From assembly GCA_029261215.1 (NCBI GenBank), contig JAJDBT010000021.1:22091-86090 (forward strand): a stretch of DNA of 64,000 nt. Direction: 5' to 3'. The notes beneath the pieces were generated by a model, which had not been told where the DNA came from, did no database searches, and worked only from the letters and a program-made list of their open reading frames with translations. Position 1 is the first letter of the stretch; each line of letters opens with the position of its first letter. Source of the DNA: Nitrospirota bacterium (GTDB taxonomy: Bacteria > Nitrospirota > Nitrospiria > SBBL01 > JAADHI01). This document shows, piece by piece, positions 56,520 to 64,000 of this stretch. Position numbers and translations under genes: made by a program.

Positions 56520-57440
56520 TCATTCCCAATCCAAAACCCGAAAGGCATCCGTTGTCCCCTGCCACGCAAAAATGTCCGGGTGAAGCAAATGCGCGAGCAG
56601 TTCAATGCCATCCACCACCCGTGGGCCGGGGCGGGCAAAATAGCTGTTGGCATCCACGGCGTAGACGCGGCCATTTTGAACTGCGGGCAGTTTTTCCCAG
56701 CCGTGATACTCGGTCAGCAGGCTTGCCTGTGCCAGGGTTTTTTCAAGATCAAGACCGCAGGGCGATAAAATCAGAATTTCCGGCGCGGCGGCCACAACGC
56801 TTTCCCAGGGCACCCGCACGGAATCGGCCCCTTTTTTGGCCAGGGGATCAAGACCGCCCGCAATCTCGATCATCTCCCCGACCCAATGCCCGCCGCAATA
56901 GGGCGGGGAAAGCCATTCCATGAAAAAAACGCGAGGAAGATGTTTGAGCGTGTCTGTCTTTTTTTTGACTGCCTCGACCCGGTCTTGAAGCACGCGGATT
57001 TGGGCGGCGGCCCGTGTCTCTGTGCCGGTGGCCGATGCGATTTGTGCCATATTTTTAAAGATATCCGCCAGACAGGTTGGCGTGAGCCATACGATTTCCG
57101 GGGCTTTGGGCAGGTGTTTTAAAAGCCGCGAGACCTCATTGCCAGACGGCGCGCAGACCTGACACAAATCCTGCGTGAGAATGAGATCGGGCGCGAGGGC
57201 TTTCAGTTGTTGCTCGTCCACCGCATACAGACTTTTCCCCGCCTTGACGGTATCACTCACACATTGATCAATCTCGGCCTGTGTGAAATTTTGCATGTCG
57301 ATGGCATTTTTCACCACGACCGTTTTATCTTTGGCCGCTTCCGGATAATCACATTCATGTGTGACGCCGACCAATTGTTTGTCCAGTCCCAGCGCATACA
57401 ACATTTCGGTTGCGCTGGGGAGAAATGAAACGATGTTCAT
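56520..57440 (-). CDS. Cytosolic cobalamin-binding (BtuF-like) protein
   Basis: 306 aa of the class III substrate-binding fold (IVSFLPSATEMLYALGLDKQLVGVTHECDYPE; DLILTQDLCQVCAPSGNEV; MEWLSPPYCGGHWVGEMIEIAGG). Unlike the btuF product it has no signal peptide and begins directly with the fold, so it should be cytoplasmic. Such signal-less BtuF relatives are often found in B12 operons; a carrier or storage role for corrinoids is inferred. Between cobS and the repeat-flanked DUF559 pseudogene. Confidence 0.85.
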   Translation of the reverse strand: MNIVSFLPSATEMLYALGLDKQLVGVTHECDYPEAAKDKTVVVKNAIDMQNFTQAEIDQCVSDTVKAGKSLYAVDEQQLKALAPDLILTQDLCQVCAPSGNEVSRLLKHLPKAPEIVWLTPTCLADIFKNMAQIASATGTETRAAAQIRVLQDRVEAVKKKTDTLKHLPRVFFMEWLSPPYCGGHWVGEMIEIAGGLDPLAKKGADSVRVPWESVVAAAPEILILSPCGLDLEKTLAQASLLTEYHGWEKLPAVQNGRVYAVDANSYFARPGPRVVDGIELLAHLLHPDIFAWQGTTDAFRVLDWE

Positions 57441-57449
57441 GACAGGCTC

Positions 57450-58193
57450 CTAATGATTAAGTGGCAAGAGGACAAGAGCAAAAAGCACGAGGACTTCGAT
57501 GTGTTCATTCAATGCCCCCAGGCCGTCTCCGGTGAGCCCGCCGATTTTTTTATTTAAAAAATGCACAAACAGAAACACCCAGGCCGTGACGAGAACCAGG
57601 ATGCCCAGGGCCGGGGTGTTTAAGATATATATGGCCAAAAACAGGGTGAGAGCGGTGGCGATCAAAACGTGGTTTTTGCGGCACTGCCCGATAAAGGGTT
57701 TTCCCGTACCTTCGGTTCTGGGATATTTCCCAATAAAGGCCGCCAGCACCATGGCCCAGCGACTGAAGAGCCCCATGATTAAAAAGGCATTGAGGCGGCC
57801 GTTGCTGAGTACTTCGTGAAACAGTGCAAACTTTAAAATAAGCACGAGCACGAGGGCGATCACGCCAAAGGCCCCGACCTGACTCTCTTTCATGACGGCC
57901 AATATGCGTTTTGAATCGCCCCCCGCCCCCAATCCATCAGACAAATCGGCCAGCCCGTCGAGATGCAGTCCCCCTGTGATCAGCACGGAGAAAACAAGTA
58001 AGAGCGCTGCTAAGGGCAGTGGCGAGAGAAAGGGCCTTAGACTTTGTGCGCTGGCGAATAAAATCGCCCCGATCATGAGGCCGCACAGCGGAAAATAGCG
58101 CAAGGCCGCGTTCAATTCATCTTCCCGTATCGTGGTGTAACGAGCGAGCGGAATAATGGTCAGTGTTGAAATGGCGCTGAGCATCGCCTTCAC
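57450..58193 (-). CDS. cobS: Adenosylcobinamide-GDP ribazoletransferase (cobalamin synthase) CobS
   Basis: Membrane enzyme joining GDP-cobinamide to alpha-ribazole. 247 aa with six or more membrane segments; the Asp-rich motif GGLHLDGLADLSDGLGA with FSRWAMV and the C-terminal KIGGLTGDGLGALNE are conserved. ATG overlaps the cobT stop by 4 bp. Confidence 0.95.
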   Translation of the reverse strand: MKAMLSAISTLTIIPLARYTTIREDELNAALRYFPLCGLMIGAILFASAQSLRPFLSPLPLAALLLVFSVLITGGLHLDGLADLSDGLGAGGDSKRILAVMKESQVGAFGVIALVLVLILKFALFHEVLSNGRLNAFLIMGLFSRWAMVLAAFIGKYPRTEGTGKPFIGQCRKNHVLIATALTLFLAIYILNTPALGILVLVTAWVFLFVHFLNKKIGGLTGDGLGALNEHIEVLVLFALVLLPLNH

Positions 58194-59284
58194 GCATCGT
58201 CCTCTTTTTGGGAGACGCCTGCCTGTTCAAAAGTCGCCATTTCGTTCACGATTTTAATCGCGGCATCGACCATACTCATGCCCAGCGCCGCGCCGGTGCC
58301 TTCACCCAGACGCATGTCGAAAGCCAGCAGCGGCGATAATCCGAGGTGTTTCAAGGCGATTTGGTGACCGGGTTCGGCTGATTGATGCGCGGCTAAAAGA
58401 TAGGCCGTCACTTCGGGTTTCAAAGCGGCCGCAATCAAGGCGGCGGCGGTGGCGATAAAACCGTCGATGACGATGGGAATTCGGTGGGCCGCGCCTCCGA
58501 GAATCAGTCCGGTGATGCCGCCAATTTCAAAGCCGCCGATTTTTTGGAGCAGCTCAAGGGGTTTGCTTGCTTCGGGCTGGTTCACATTGAGGGCCAATCG
58601 CACGACGGCCTGTTTTAAAACCAGGGTTTCATCGCCGATGCCCGTCCCCCGGCCCGTGACCGTTGCGATATCCGAGCCGGTCAATACCGCTGTGATGGCG
58701 CTGCTTGCCGTGGTATTGCCGATGCCCATCTCACCCGTGCCGAGCAGGGTGACCCCATTTTTGGCGGCCTCTTCCGCCAAATCAATTCCGGTGATGACTG
58801 CGGCGAGGGCTTGTTTCTGGGTCATGGCGGGGCCACGACTCATGTTTTGTGTGCCGCGCGCGATTTTTCGATGAATCAATGTCGGGATTTCGCCAAAGTC
58901 AAAATCAACGCCCATATCGACGACCCGGACCTCCGCGTCCGCATGTCGGGCGAGCACATTCACCGCCGCACCGCCCTTTAAAAAATTAAACACCATCTGC
59001 GCCGTGACCGATTGGGGAAAAGCGCTGACGCCTTCTTCACACACGCCATGATCCGCCGCAAAGACAAACAGGGCTTTTTTTGGCAGTGTGGGCGGAAATT
59101 TCCCTCGCACGCGAATATACCATGCCGCCAGTTCTTCCAAACGCCCCAAGCTGCCCGGCGGTTTGGTCAGGCGGTCAAGATGCTGCTGCGCGAGGCTTTG
59201 GCATTGAAGATCAGGCGTCTTGATGTGATCGAGCATTTTATTCAAGCGATCCATTTGAGTCCCTTCGGGGTTTTTGAATGTCAT
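58190..59284 (-). CDS. cobT: Nicotinate-nucleotide--dimethylbenzimidazole phosphoribosyltransferase CobT
   Basis: Activates the lower ligand to alpha-ribazole phosphate. 364 aa from ATG 59284, which overlaps the cobU stop as ATGA; the open frame begins 60 bases upstream inside cobU. Motifs: LTKPPGSLGRLEELAAW, AADHGVCEEGVSAFPQSVT, GEMGIGNTTASSAI and the catalytic Glu in DMRLGEGTGAALGM. Works with BluB, encoded in the same operon. Confidence 0.96.
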   Translation of the reverse strand: MTFKNPEGTQMDRLNKMLDHIKTPDLQCQSLAQQHLDRLTKPPGSLGRLEELAAWYIRVRGKFPPTLPKKALFVFAADHGVCEEGVSAFPQSVTAQMVFNFLKGGAAVNVLARHADAEVRVVDMGVDFDFGEIPTLIHRKIARGTQNMSRGPAMTQKQALAAVITGIDLAEEAAKNGVTLLGTGEMGIGNTTASSAITAVLTGSDIATVTGRGTGIGDETLVLKQAVVRLALNVNQPEASKPLELLQKIGGFEIGGITGLILGGAAHRIPIVIDGFIATAAALIAAALKPEVTAYLLAAHQSAEPGHQIALKHLGLSPLLAFDMRLGEGTGAALGMSMVDAAIKIVNEMATFEQAGVSQKEDDA

Positions 59285-59802
59285 TTGATCCTCTGAGGAA
59301 TGCCGGCAAGCATCCAATACACTGTTTGTGCAGCGGCGGCCCATTGTTGGTTTAATCGCCCTGCAAGGTCCCGAAAGCGCCGCGTGAGGGCATCGGCAGG
59401 GACAATGCCTTGCCCGACTTCGTTGGAGACCGCGATGATGGTCATTTTGGCTTTCGCGATGGTTTCAATCAGCCCGTCGAATGCCTGGGTGATTTCTCCT
59501 TCGGAGTTTGTTTTCATCATGAGATTATTTAGCCAGAGCGTGAGGCAGTCGATGAGCACGACATCGGCCTGGCCTTCCAGGGACTGAAGCGTTTCAGAAA
59601 GTCGAAGCGGTTCCTCAATGGTCTGCCAGTCGTTGCCGCGTTCATGGCGGTGGTCTTCAATCCGTGCGGCCATTTCGGCATCTTTTGCTTCTGCGGTGGC
59701 CAGATAGACTTTTTTTTCTCCGTCTTCCTGCTGGCCGAGGTGCAGGGCATAACGGCTTTTACCGGAACGTGCGCCACCCAGAATCAAGATGTTGTGGTTC
59801 AT
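59281..59802 (-). CDS. cobU: Bifunctional adenosylcobinamide kinase / guanylyltransferase CobU
   Basis: 173 aa. P-loop LGGARSGKSRYAL near the N-terminus, the guanylylated-His region IEDHRHERGNDWQTIEEP, VLIDCLTLWLNNL and SNEVGQGIVPADALTRRFRD. Activates adenosylcobinamide as the GDP derivative. Overlaps cobT and cobD by 4 bp each. Confidence 0.96.
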   Translation of the reverse strand: MNHNILILGGARSGKSRYALHLGQQEDGEKKVYLATAEAKDAEMAARIEDHRHERGNDWQTIEEPLRLSETLQSLEGQADVVLIDCLTLWLNNLMMKTNSEGEITQAFDGLIETIAKAKMTIIAVSNEVGQGIVPADALTRRFRDLAGRLNQQWAAAAQTVYWMLAGIPQRIK

Positions 59803-60935
59803 GCCGCCCCGCCGGGTTGAAGGATAGTGCGAAGTTGTGCGACGAGCAATGCATTGTCTTTGTGTGAGCGCACAGCGATGCGAACAAAACGATCCCCCAA
59901 ACCCCGAAAAGATTCGCCGCTTCGGATGAGGATTTTGGCCGGCCCGAGCCGTTTTGCCAGCTCGTCCGCGTCCGGAAGCGGTTTGTTCAATTGAAATAAT
60001 ATAAAATTGGCGGCGCTGGGGAAGACGGTGAGGTTAGGCAGTTGTGTGAGCGCCTCTATTAAATAATCGCGTTCTGCTTCAATGAGTTGAAGGCTTTTTT
60101 GGACATAGTCTGCATCGCTCAGGCTCGCGAGGGCCGCGACTTCGGCGAGGTGGTTGACGGACCAGGTCGGTTTGATGGACTCGATTTGCGAAACCGGATG
60201 CATGCCGCCTGCGAGGTAGCCAATGCGCAGGCCGGGCAGGGCGTAAAACTTGGTAAAATTACGCAGGACAATGAGGTTGATATACCAGGGAATTTCGCCG
60301 ATCAGGGACTCCGCCGGGGTGTAGTCGATGAAGGCTTCATCGACGATGGCCGAAATGCCTTCGTGAAAAGCGGCGGCGATGACGGGGAGCAAGGCTTTTT
60401 TTGTGAGCACTTGTCCGGTGGGGTTATTCGGGTTGCACAAAAACAGGGCATCAATGCCGTTTGTTTTATGCGCGTGAATGAGGTCGATCAACATTTCCGG
60501 CCGGAGTTGAAAGCCGTCCTGCGCCGGTAAATCGAGCACCTGCACTGCACAACCGGCCAGTTTTGCGGCGGTTTCGTATTCGGAAAAGGTGGGGGCGGTC
60601 ATGAGGATTTTTTTGAATCCAAAGGCCCTTGGAATCAAATGAATCAGTTCCGTCGAGCCATTGCCGATGAGGATTTGCCCGGCTTTCAGCCGGTGTTGTT
60701 TTGCAAGGGTTTCCCGCAGGGCCATACAGAATCGGTCGGGATAGTGGACCAGGTGTTGTATATTTTCCCGTAGGGCTGCTTCTGCCTTGGGTGACATGCC
60801 GAGGGGGTTAATGTTGGCGCTGAAATCGATGACGTCTTCCACTGCGCATTGTTGTTGGCGCGCAAAGGCAAAGACCTTCCCGCCGTGTACGACATGTTGG
60901 ATATCGTCCAGGTTGCTGGGGTTGATTTCATACAT
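59799..60935 (-). CDS. cobD: Threonine-phosphate decarboxylase CobD (aminotransferase fold)
   Basis: PLP enzyme that supplies (R)-1-aminopropan-2-ol phosphate for the nucleotide loop. 378 aa, class I fold: DFSANINPLGMSP at the start, LCNPNNPTG, and the PLP lysine in RNFTKFYALPGLRIGYLAG. It resembles histidinol-phosphate aminotransferase, but the start motif and the context decide for CobD (Salmonella naming; CobC in Pseudomonas). cbiB/cobD-type amidating synthase is not in the window. Confidence 0.92.
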   Translation of the reverse strand: MYEINPSNLDDIQHVVHGGKVFAFARQQQCAVEDVIDFSANINPLGMSPKAEAALRENIQHLVHYPDRFCMALRETLAKQHRLKAGQILIGNGSTELIHLIPRAFGFKKILMTAPTFSEYETAAKLAGCAVQVLDLPAQDGFQLRPEMLIDLIHAHKTNGIDALFLCNPNNPTGQVLTKKALLPVIAAAFHEGISAIVDEAFIDYTPAESLIGEIPWYINLIVLRNFTKFYALPGLRIGYLAGGMHPVSQIESIKPTWSVNHLAEVAALASLSDADYVQKSLQLIEAERDYLIEALTQLPNLTVFPSAANFILFQLNKPLPDADELAKRLGPAKILIRSGESFRGLGDRFVRIAVRSHKDNALLVAQLRTILQPGGAA

Positions 60936-60936
60936 T

Positions 60937-61623
60937 TTAAAATTTCTCCGTAGATGTGAGTGGTTTCCATTGGTCCCAGTGCAAAAGGGAGGAGAGTGGC
61001 AGTCGTGGCAGCCAGCCTTTTTTTTCGAGTTCGGGCTGTTCGTGAAAATGGCTGACTTTACCTACATTTAAATAGGCAATCGGGACGATATTTTCAGGGA
61101 TACCCAGTATCGCTTTTAAAAGATCGTGATGAATGATGCTCATCCAGCCCACGCCCAAATTCTCAGCACGCGCAGCCAGCCAGAGATTTTGCACGGCACA
61201 GACGGCACTGTAGAGATCCATTTCCGGGTTGGCGGTGCGTCCAATCACCGTGCGTCCGGTGCGGCTGCGGTCGCAGGTGATGCAAATGCCCACGGGCGCT
61301 TCCACGATGCCTTCTAATTTGAAGGACGTGTATTGCGCCTGTTTTTCTTTCTGAAACATCTCAGCCGCTTCTTTGTGGGCGATTTCAAACCCGGCCTTGA
61401 TCTTCTTTTTGATTTCGGGATTTTTCACGACGATAAAGTCCCAGGGCTGCATGAAACCGACGCTGGGGGCATGGTGGGCTGCATCCAAAATGCGCAGTAG
61501 TATTTCATCGGGAATGGGATCGCTTTTAAACTCTCCACGTGTATCTCGGCGGCTGTAAATCGTTTTGTAGACGGCTTGACGTTCTGATTCAGTTATTTTT
61601 TGCATTCTTTCTCTCAAAGGCAT
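60937..61623 (-). CDS. bluB: 5,6-dimethylbenzimidazole synthase BluB
   Basis: Nitroreductase-like flavoenzyme that fragments FMNH2 with O2 to give dimethylbenzimidazole. 228 aa: IYSRRDTRGEF, DAAHHAPSVGFMQPWDFIVV, LWLAARAENLGVGWMSI. The reaction needs oxygen, so the organism meets oxygen at least at times. Located between cobM and cobD. Confidence 0.94.
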   Translation of the reverse strand: MPLRERMQKITESERQAVYKTIYSRRDTRGEFKSDPIPDEILLRILDAAHHAPSVGFMQPWDFIVVKNPEIKKKIKAGFEIAHKEAAEMFQKEKQAQYTSFKLEGIVEAPVGICITCDRSRTGRTVIGRTANPEMDLYSAVCAVQNLWLAARAENLGVGWMSIIHHDLLKAILGIPENIVPIAYLNVGKVSHFHEQPELEKKGWLPRLPLSSLLHWDQWKPLTSTEKF

Positions 61624-61639
61624 CGTGGTTTGTGTCGGA

Positions 61640-62410
61640 CTATTCTAACGGCTTCCCCTTTCGAAAGGAATGACTAAATGTCGGGTCGTAGAGTTTCGAA
61701 CGCATGCCTTCTGCAGACAGGGCTTTCCCCACAATCACCAGGGCCGTTTTAGTAATTTTTGCTTTTTTCACCTGCTCAGCCAAGTCAGATAACTCACAGC
61801 GAATAATCAGTTCATCGGGCCAAGTCGCTCTGTACACAACTGCACAAGGCGTTTCTGGCGGATAGGCACTTAAAAGATCTTTTTGTATTTTTTTGACCAA
61901 TTGAATGGATAAAAAAAGAACGAGCGTCGTTTGATGTGTCGCGAGCATGGACAATTTTTCAAGCTCGGGCACGGGGGTACGGCCCTCACATCGGCTTAAA
62001 ATCACCGTTTGTGCGACATCGGGAATGGTGAGTTCTTTGGAAAGCGCGGCAGCGGCAGCCGTAAATGAACTCACGCCGGGCACAATTTTGACCTGAACGC
62101 CTTGTGCCCGTAGTCCTTCGGCATGTTCGCCGATGGTGCCATAAATCGAAGGATCGCCGCTCGCCAGTCGTACCACGGTTTTCCCTGCCTTGGCGGCTGA
62201 GACCAAGATGGCGAGGATCTCTTCCAAGGTCAGTTTAGCGCTGTCGTATAGCTTCGCCTGTTTGGCGTAGGCCAAAGTCGCGGGCGGAATGAGGCTGCCC
62301 GCGTAGACCACAACTTCGGCCGCCTCAAGCAGGCCTTTGCCTTTTACGGTGATTAATTCCGGGTCGCCCGGCCCGGCCCCCACAAAATAGACGACGGCTT
62401 CTTTATTCAT
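61640..62410 (-). CDS. cobM: Precorrin-4 C11-methyltransferase CobM (CbiF)
   Basis: SAM-dependent corrin ring methylase, 256 aa. FVGAGPGDPELITVKG is the SAM-binding start, VVYAGSLIPPATLAYA and RLASGDPSIYGTIGEH the tetrapyrrole-methylase motifs, and IPGVSSFTAAAAALSKELT the C11-type signature. The oxygen-dependent or anaerobic form cannot be told. It is separated from cobA by a strong hairpin repeat. Confidence 0.94.
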   Translation of the reverse strand: MNKEAVVYFVGAGPGDPELITVKGKGLLEAAEVVVYAGSLIPPATLAYAKQAKLYDSAKLTLEEILAILVSAAKAGKTVVRLASGDPSIYGTIGEHAEGLRAQGVQVKIVPGVSSFTAAAAALSKELTIPDVAQTVILSRCEGRTPVPELEKLSMLATHQTTLVLFLSIQLVKKIQKDLLSAYPPETPCAVVYRATWPDELIIRCELSDLAEQVKKAKITKTALVIVGKALSAEGMRSKLYDPTFSHSFRKGKPLE

Positions 62411-62438
62411 AAAATCCCCCCCTGCCCTTCCTTTGTAA

Positions 62439-62485
62439 AAATCCCCCCTGGCCCCACTTTGTTAAAGTGGGGCCAGGGGGGATTT
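62439..62485. repeat. Perfect 22-bp-arm hairpin repeat between cobA and cobM
   Basis: Two exact 22-nt arms (62439-62460 and 62464-62485) around a GTT loop, beginning AAATCCCCCCTGGCCCC. It shares that sequence with the outer repeats at 55966 and 56470, so it belongs to the same dispersed family; a partial copy precedes it at 62411-62436. In RNA it would be very stable and could shift the expression ratio of cobA and cobM. Confidence 0.85.
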
Positions 62486-62488
62486 GCT

Positions 62489-63010
62489 TTAAAATTCAAT
62501 CCCCCTTTGCGCCTTAATCCCTTTTTGATAAGGATGTTTGATCTCCACCATCTCGGTTGCCAAATCGGCGATTTCAATAATTTCTGCTTTCGCACGTCTT
62601 CCGGTGAGGGCCACGTGCAAATCTTTGGGGCGATTTTGAAGGGTTTCTATTACGCTTTCTAAAACCAAGTATCCATAATCCAAAACAATATTCATTTCAT
62701 CAAAAATGACCAAATCGTAATTTCCGGAAGCCATGCAGGTTTTTCCGTATTCCCAGGCCGCTTCTGCCTTGGCAATGTCACGTTCACGGTCTTGTGTGAT
62801 CCAGGTAAAGCCTTCACCCATGGGGCGCAGTTCAAAACCCAGATTTTTGGCCGAAACCTGCTCGCCCGTCTTCCAACAGCCTTTTATAAATTGGATCATG
62901 ACCACCCGTAAACCTGTGCCCACAGCCCGCATCGCCAAACCCAAAGCCGCCGTGGTTTTGCCCTTGCCGTTTCCGGTGTTTACGATAATAAGGCCGACTC
63001 TTTCTGGCAT
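62489..63010 (-). CDS. Cob(I)yrinic acid a,c-diamide adenosyltransferase CobA/BtuR
   Basis: 173 aa, CobA/BtuR (CobO) family. P-loop NTGNGKGKTTAALGLAMR, VVMIQFIKG and the FDEMNIVLDYGYL motif. Adenosylates cobalt of corrinoids in de novo synthesis. GGAGGAG lies before the ATG; the start overlaps the end of the cobJ-cobI gene by 31 bp. Confidence 0.95.
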   Translation of the reverse strand: MPERVGLIIVNTGNGKGKTTAALGLAMRAVGTGLRVVMIQFIKGCWKTGEQVSAKNLGFELRPMGEGFTWITQDRERDIAKAEAAWEYGKTCMASGNYDLVIFDEMNIVLDYGYLVLESVIETLQNRPKDLHVALTGRRAKAEIIEIADLATEMVEIKHPYQKGIKAQRGIEF

Positions 63011-64000
63011 GGCTCCTCCTCTTCGTCCAATAAAAACTGCTCGTGTTTTTTAACCAAGACCAAGGTCATGTAACCCAAAGTTTGATTGCGGAATTGCCTC
63101 AAATCTCGCTCAACACGTTCGTCTTCCGTCCCGATATAACTGAGCAAGACCGCGTTGTCGATGAGCTTCATCTCCTCAAGTAAGGCCACAACACGATTCA
63201 ACTTTGAACCCACTTTCATGAGCACGATGGTGTCGAAGTTTTCCAGTGCGTCCCGCACATTGGAGACATCCCGGTTCACCGGGAGAATGGCGATGCGTTC
63301 TTTGCCCTCACCAATGGCTTGATTGATCATTGCGGCCGCGGCGGAAAAACTGGAGATGCCGGGAATGGTCTCAATCGGCACCTTCGGCAAAAGCTCGCGC
63401 AGGGTTTTCACCACATAAATATAGGTCGAATAAAGGGTGGCATCCCCTAGGGTGATAAAAGCCACATCCTCGCCCCGTGCGAGAATATCGGCGACTTTTT
63501 GGGCATTGAGGTGCCAATAATATTCAAGCTGGTTCCGGTCCGTCGTCATCGGGAACATCAGCTCTTCGACCTTGACCTCTTTTCGCATAAAGGGTTCGAT
63601 GGTGTTTAAGGCCATGCTTTCGTCGGTTGAATTGCCCCGTGGATAAAATAAATACGAGACCTTTTCAATCGCGTCACGGGCCTGCAAGGTCAGGTACTTG
63701 GTATAACCGGGGCCGACGCCGATGCCGTAGAGCGTGCCGTAGGTTTTTAAAGACTGCGCCGGTTTGGCTTCGATAACTTTTTGCCGCATGAGCTGCACGG
63801 ATTTTTCATCCAAACTATCCAGTTCATACTTGCTTTGATAGCCCCGCGGCGTAATCATCAGGCCATCCAAAGTGAAGGTCATTTTATTGCCGATAATCAC
63901 CGTGGTGAGCATGCCGATTTCGTGCTCCAGCATGTCCTCCAAATCCGTTAGAACGATTTGCTCTAAATCCCGATAGGCCGATTTCACAAGGGCCACCGGG
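62980..64000 (-). CDS. CobJ-CobI fusion (precorrin-3B C17- / precorrin-2 C20-methyltransferase), 5' end outside window
   Basis: The frame is open to the window edge. The first 60 residues (PVALVKSAYRDLEQIVLTDL..., MLTTVIIGNKMTFTLDGLMITPRGY) match the C-terminal end of CobJ/CbiH, with the family's VALV and TTVI.GN motifs. After a short linker a second complete SAM methylase begins (GTLYGIGVGPGYTKYLTLQA, FITLGDATLYSTYIYVV, IPGISSFSAAAAMINQAI), of the CobI/CbiL type. So CobJ is fused in front of CobI, opposite to the CobI-CobJ order of the known mycobacterial CobIJ. The apparent GTG start at 63996 is only an edge effect. Confidence 0.85.
   Translation of the reverse strand, partial: PVALVKSAYRDLEQIVLTDLEDMLEHEIGMLTTVIIGNKMTFTLDGLMITPRGYQSKYELDSLDEKSVQLMRQKVIEAKPAQSLKTYGTLYGIGVGPGYTKYLTLQARDAIEKVSYLFYPRGNSTDESMALNTIEPFMRKEVKVEELMFPMTTDRNQLEYYWHLNAQKVADILARGEDVAFITLGDATLYSTYIYVVKTLRELLPKVPIETIPGISSFSAAAAMINQAIGEGKERIAILPVNRDVSNVRDALENFDTIVLMKVGSKLNRVVALLEEMKLIDNAVLLSYIGTEDERVERDLRQFRNQTLGYMTLVLVKKHEQFLLDEEEEPCQKESALLS

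Overview
The window is about 64 kb of chromosome around a replication origin (dnaA, dnaN, gyrB, gyrA plus an AT-rich DnaA-box region at 28.5-28.9 kb). It comes from a diderm bacterium: there are lipoproteins, an LptM-like lipoprotein and periplasmic B12-uptake parts. A complete Pup-proteasome operon outside Actinobacteria, LL-diaminopimelate aminotransferase (DapL) and moderate GC suggest Nitrospirota or a neighbouring phylum. That placement is an inference from gene content; no marker phylogeny could be run.

Layout. 0-9.3 kb, plus strand: yidC (3' part), mnmE, a parS site inside a 60-bp perfect palindrome, mnmG, rsmG, then a haem block (ccsA/hemX-like, hemA, beta-propeller lipoprotein, hemC) behind a consensus sigma70 promoter. 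9.3-11.1 kb: a decayed integron, with an integrase pseudogene carrying an in-frame TGA, a truncated SRPBCC cassette, one attC with a perfect stem, a lipoprotein cassette and a possible half attC. 11.1-18.4 kb, minus strand: the proteasome operon mpa/arc-dop-pup-prcB-prcA-pafA, ending in an M23 peptidase. 18.5-20.1 kb: zinc-ribbon membrane protein, smpB, dciA-like gene. 20.1-28.9 kb: TPR protein, gyrA, gyrB, dnaN, dnaA, oriC. 28.9-34.9 kb: argJ, argC, rpsI, rplM, two bifunctional-nuclease-family genes, panC, folK. 34.8-46.7 kb: a lysine/arginine block (dapL, dapB, dapA, dapF, lysA, LptM-like lipoprotein, argH, a Clp-fold protease pair, argG, argF, argD). 46.8-49.3 kb: PilZ protein and two unrecognised proteins. 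49.4-64 kb: a cobalamin cluster (btuC, btuF, cobQ, pduO, cytosolic B12-binding protein, cobS, cobT, cobU, cobD, bluB, cobM, cobA/btuR, cobJ-cobI fusion), interrupted by vapBC, a TOPRIM-domain gene and a broken DUF559 gene flanked by nested inverted repeats.

How it fits together: HemA and HemC feed tetrapyrrole synthesis. The corrin methyltransferases and lower-ligand genes finish adenosylcobalamin, with both BluB synthesis of dimethylbenzimidazole and a salvage transporter. The dap/lys and arg genes make meso-DAP, lysine and arginine; argB is not in the window. Pup, Dop, PafA, Mpa and the 20S core form a full tagging and degradation pathway.

Most noteworthy: the decayed integron, the extended parS palindrome, the repeat-flanked DUF559 pseudogene (a possible endonuclease-repeat mobile unit), the TOPRIM protein of unknown function, vapBC translationally coupled to cobQ, and the Clp-fold protease with its 62-aa partner. 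No tRNA, rRNA or CRISPR array was recognised.
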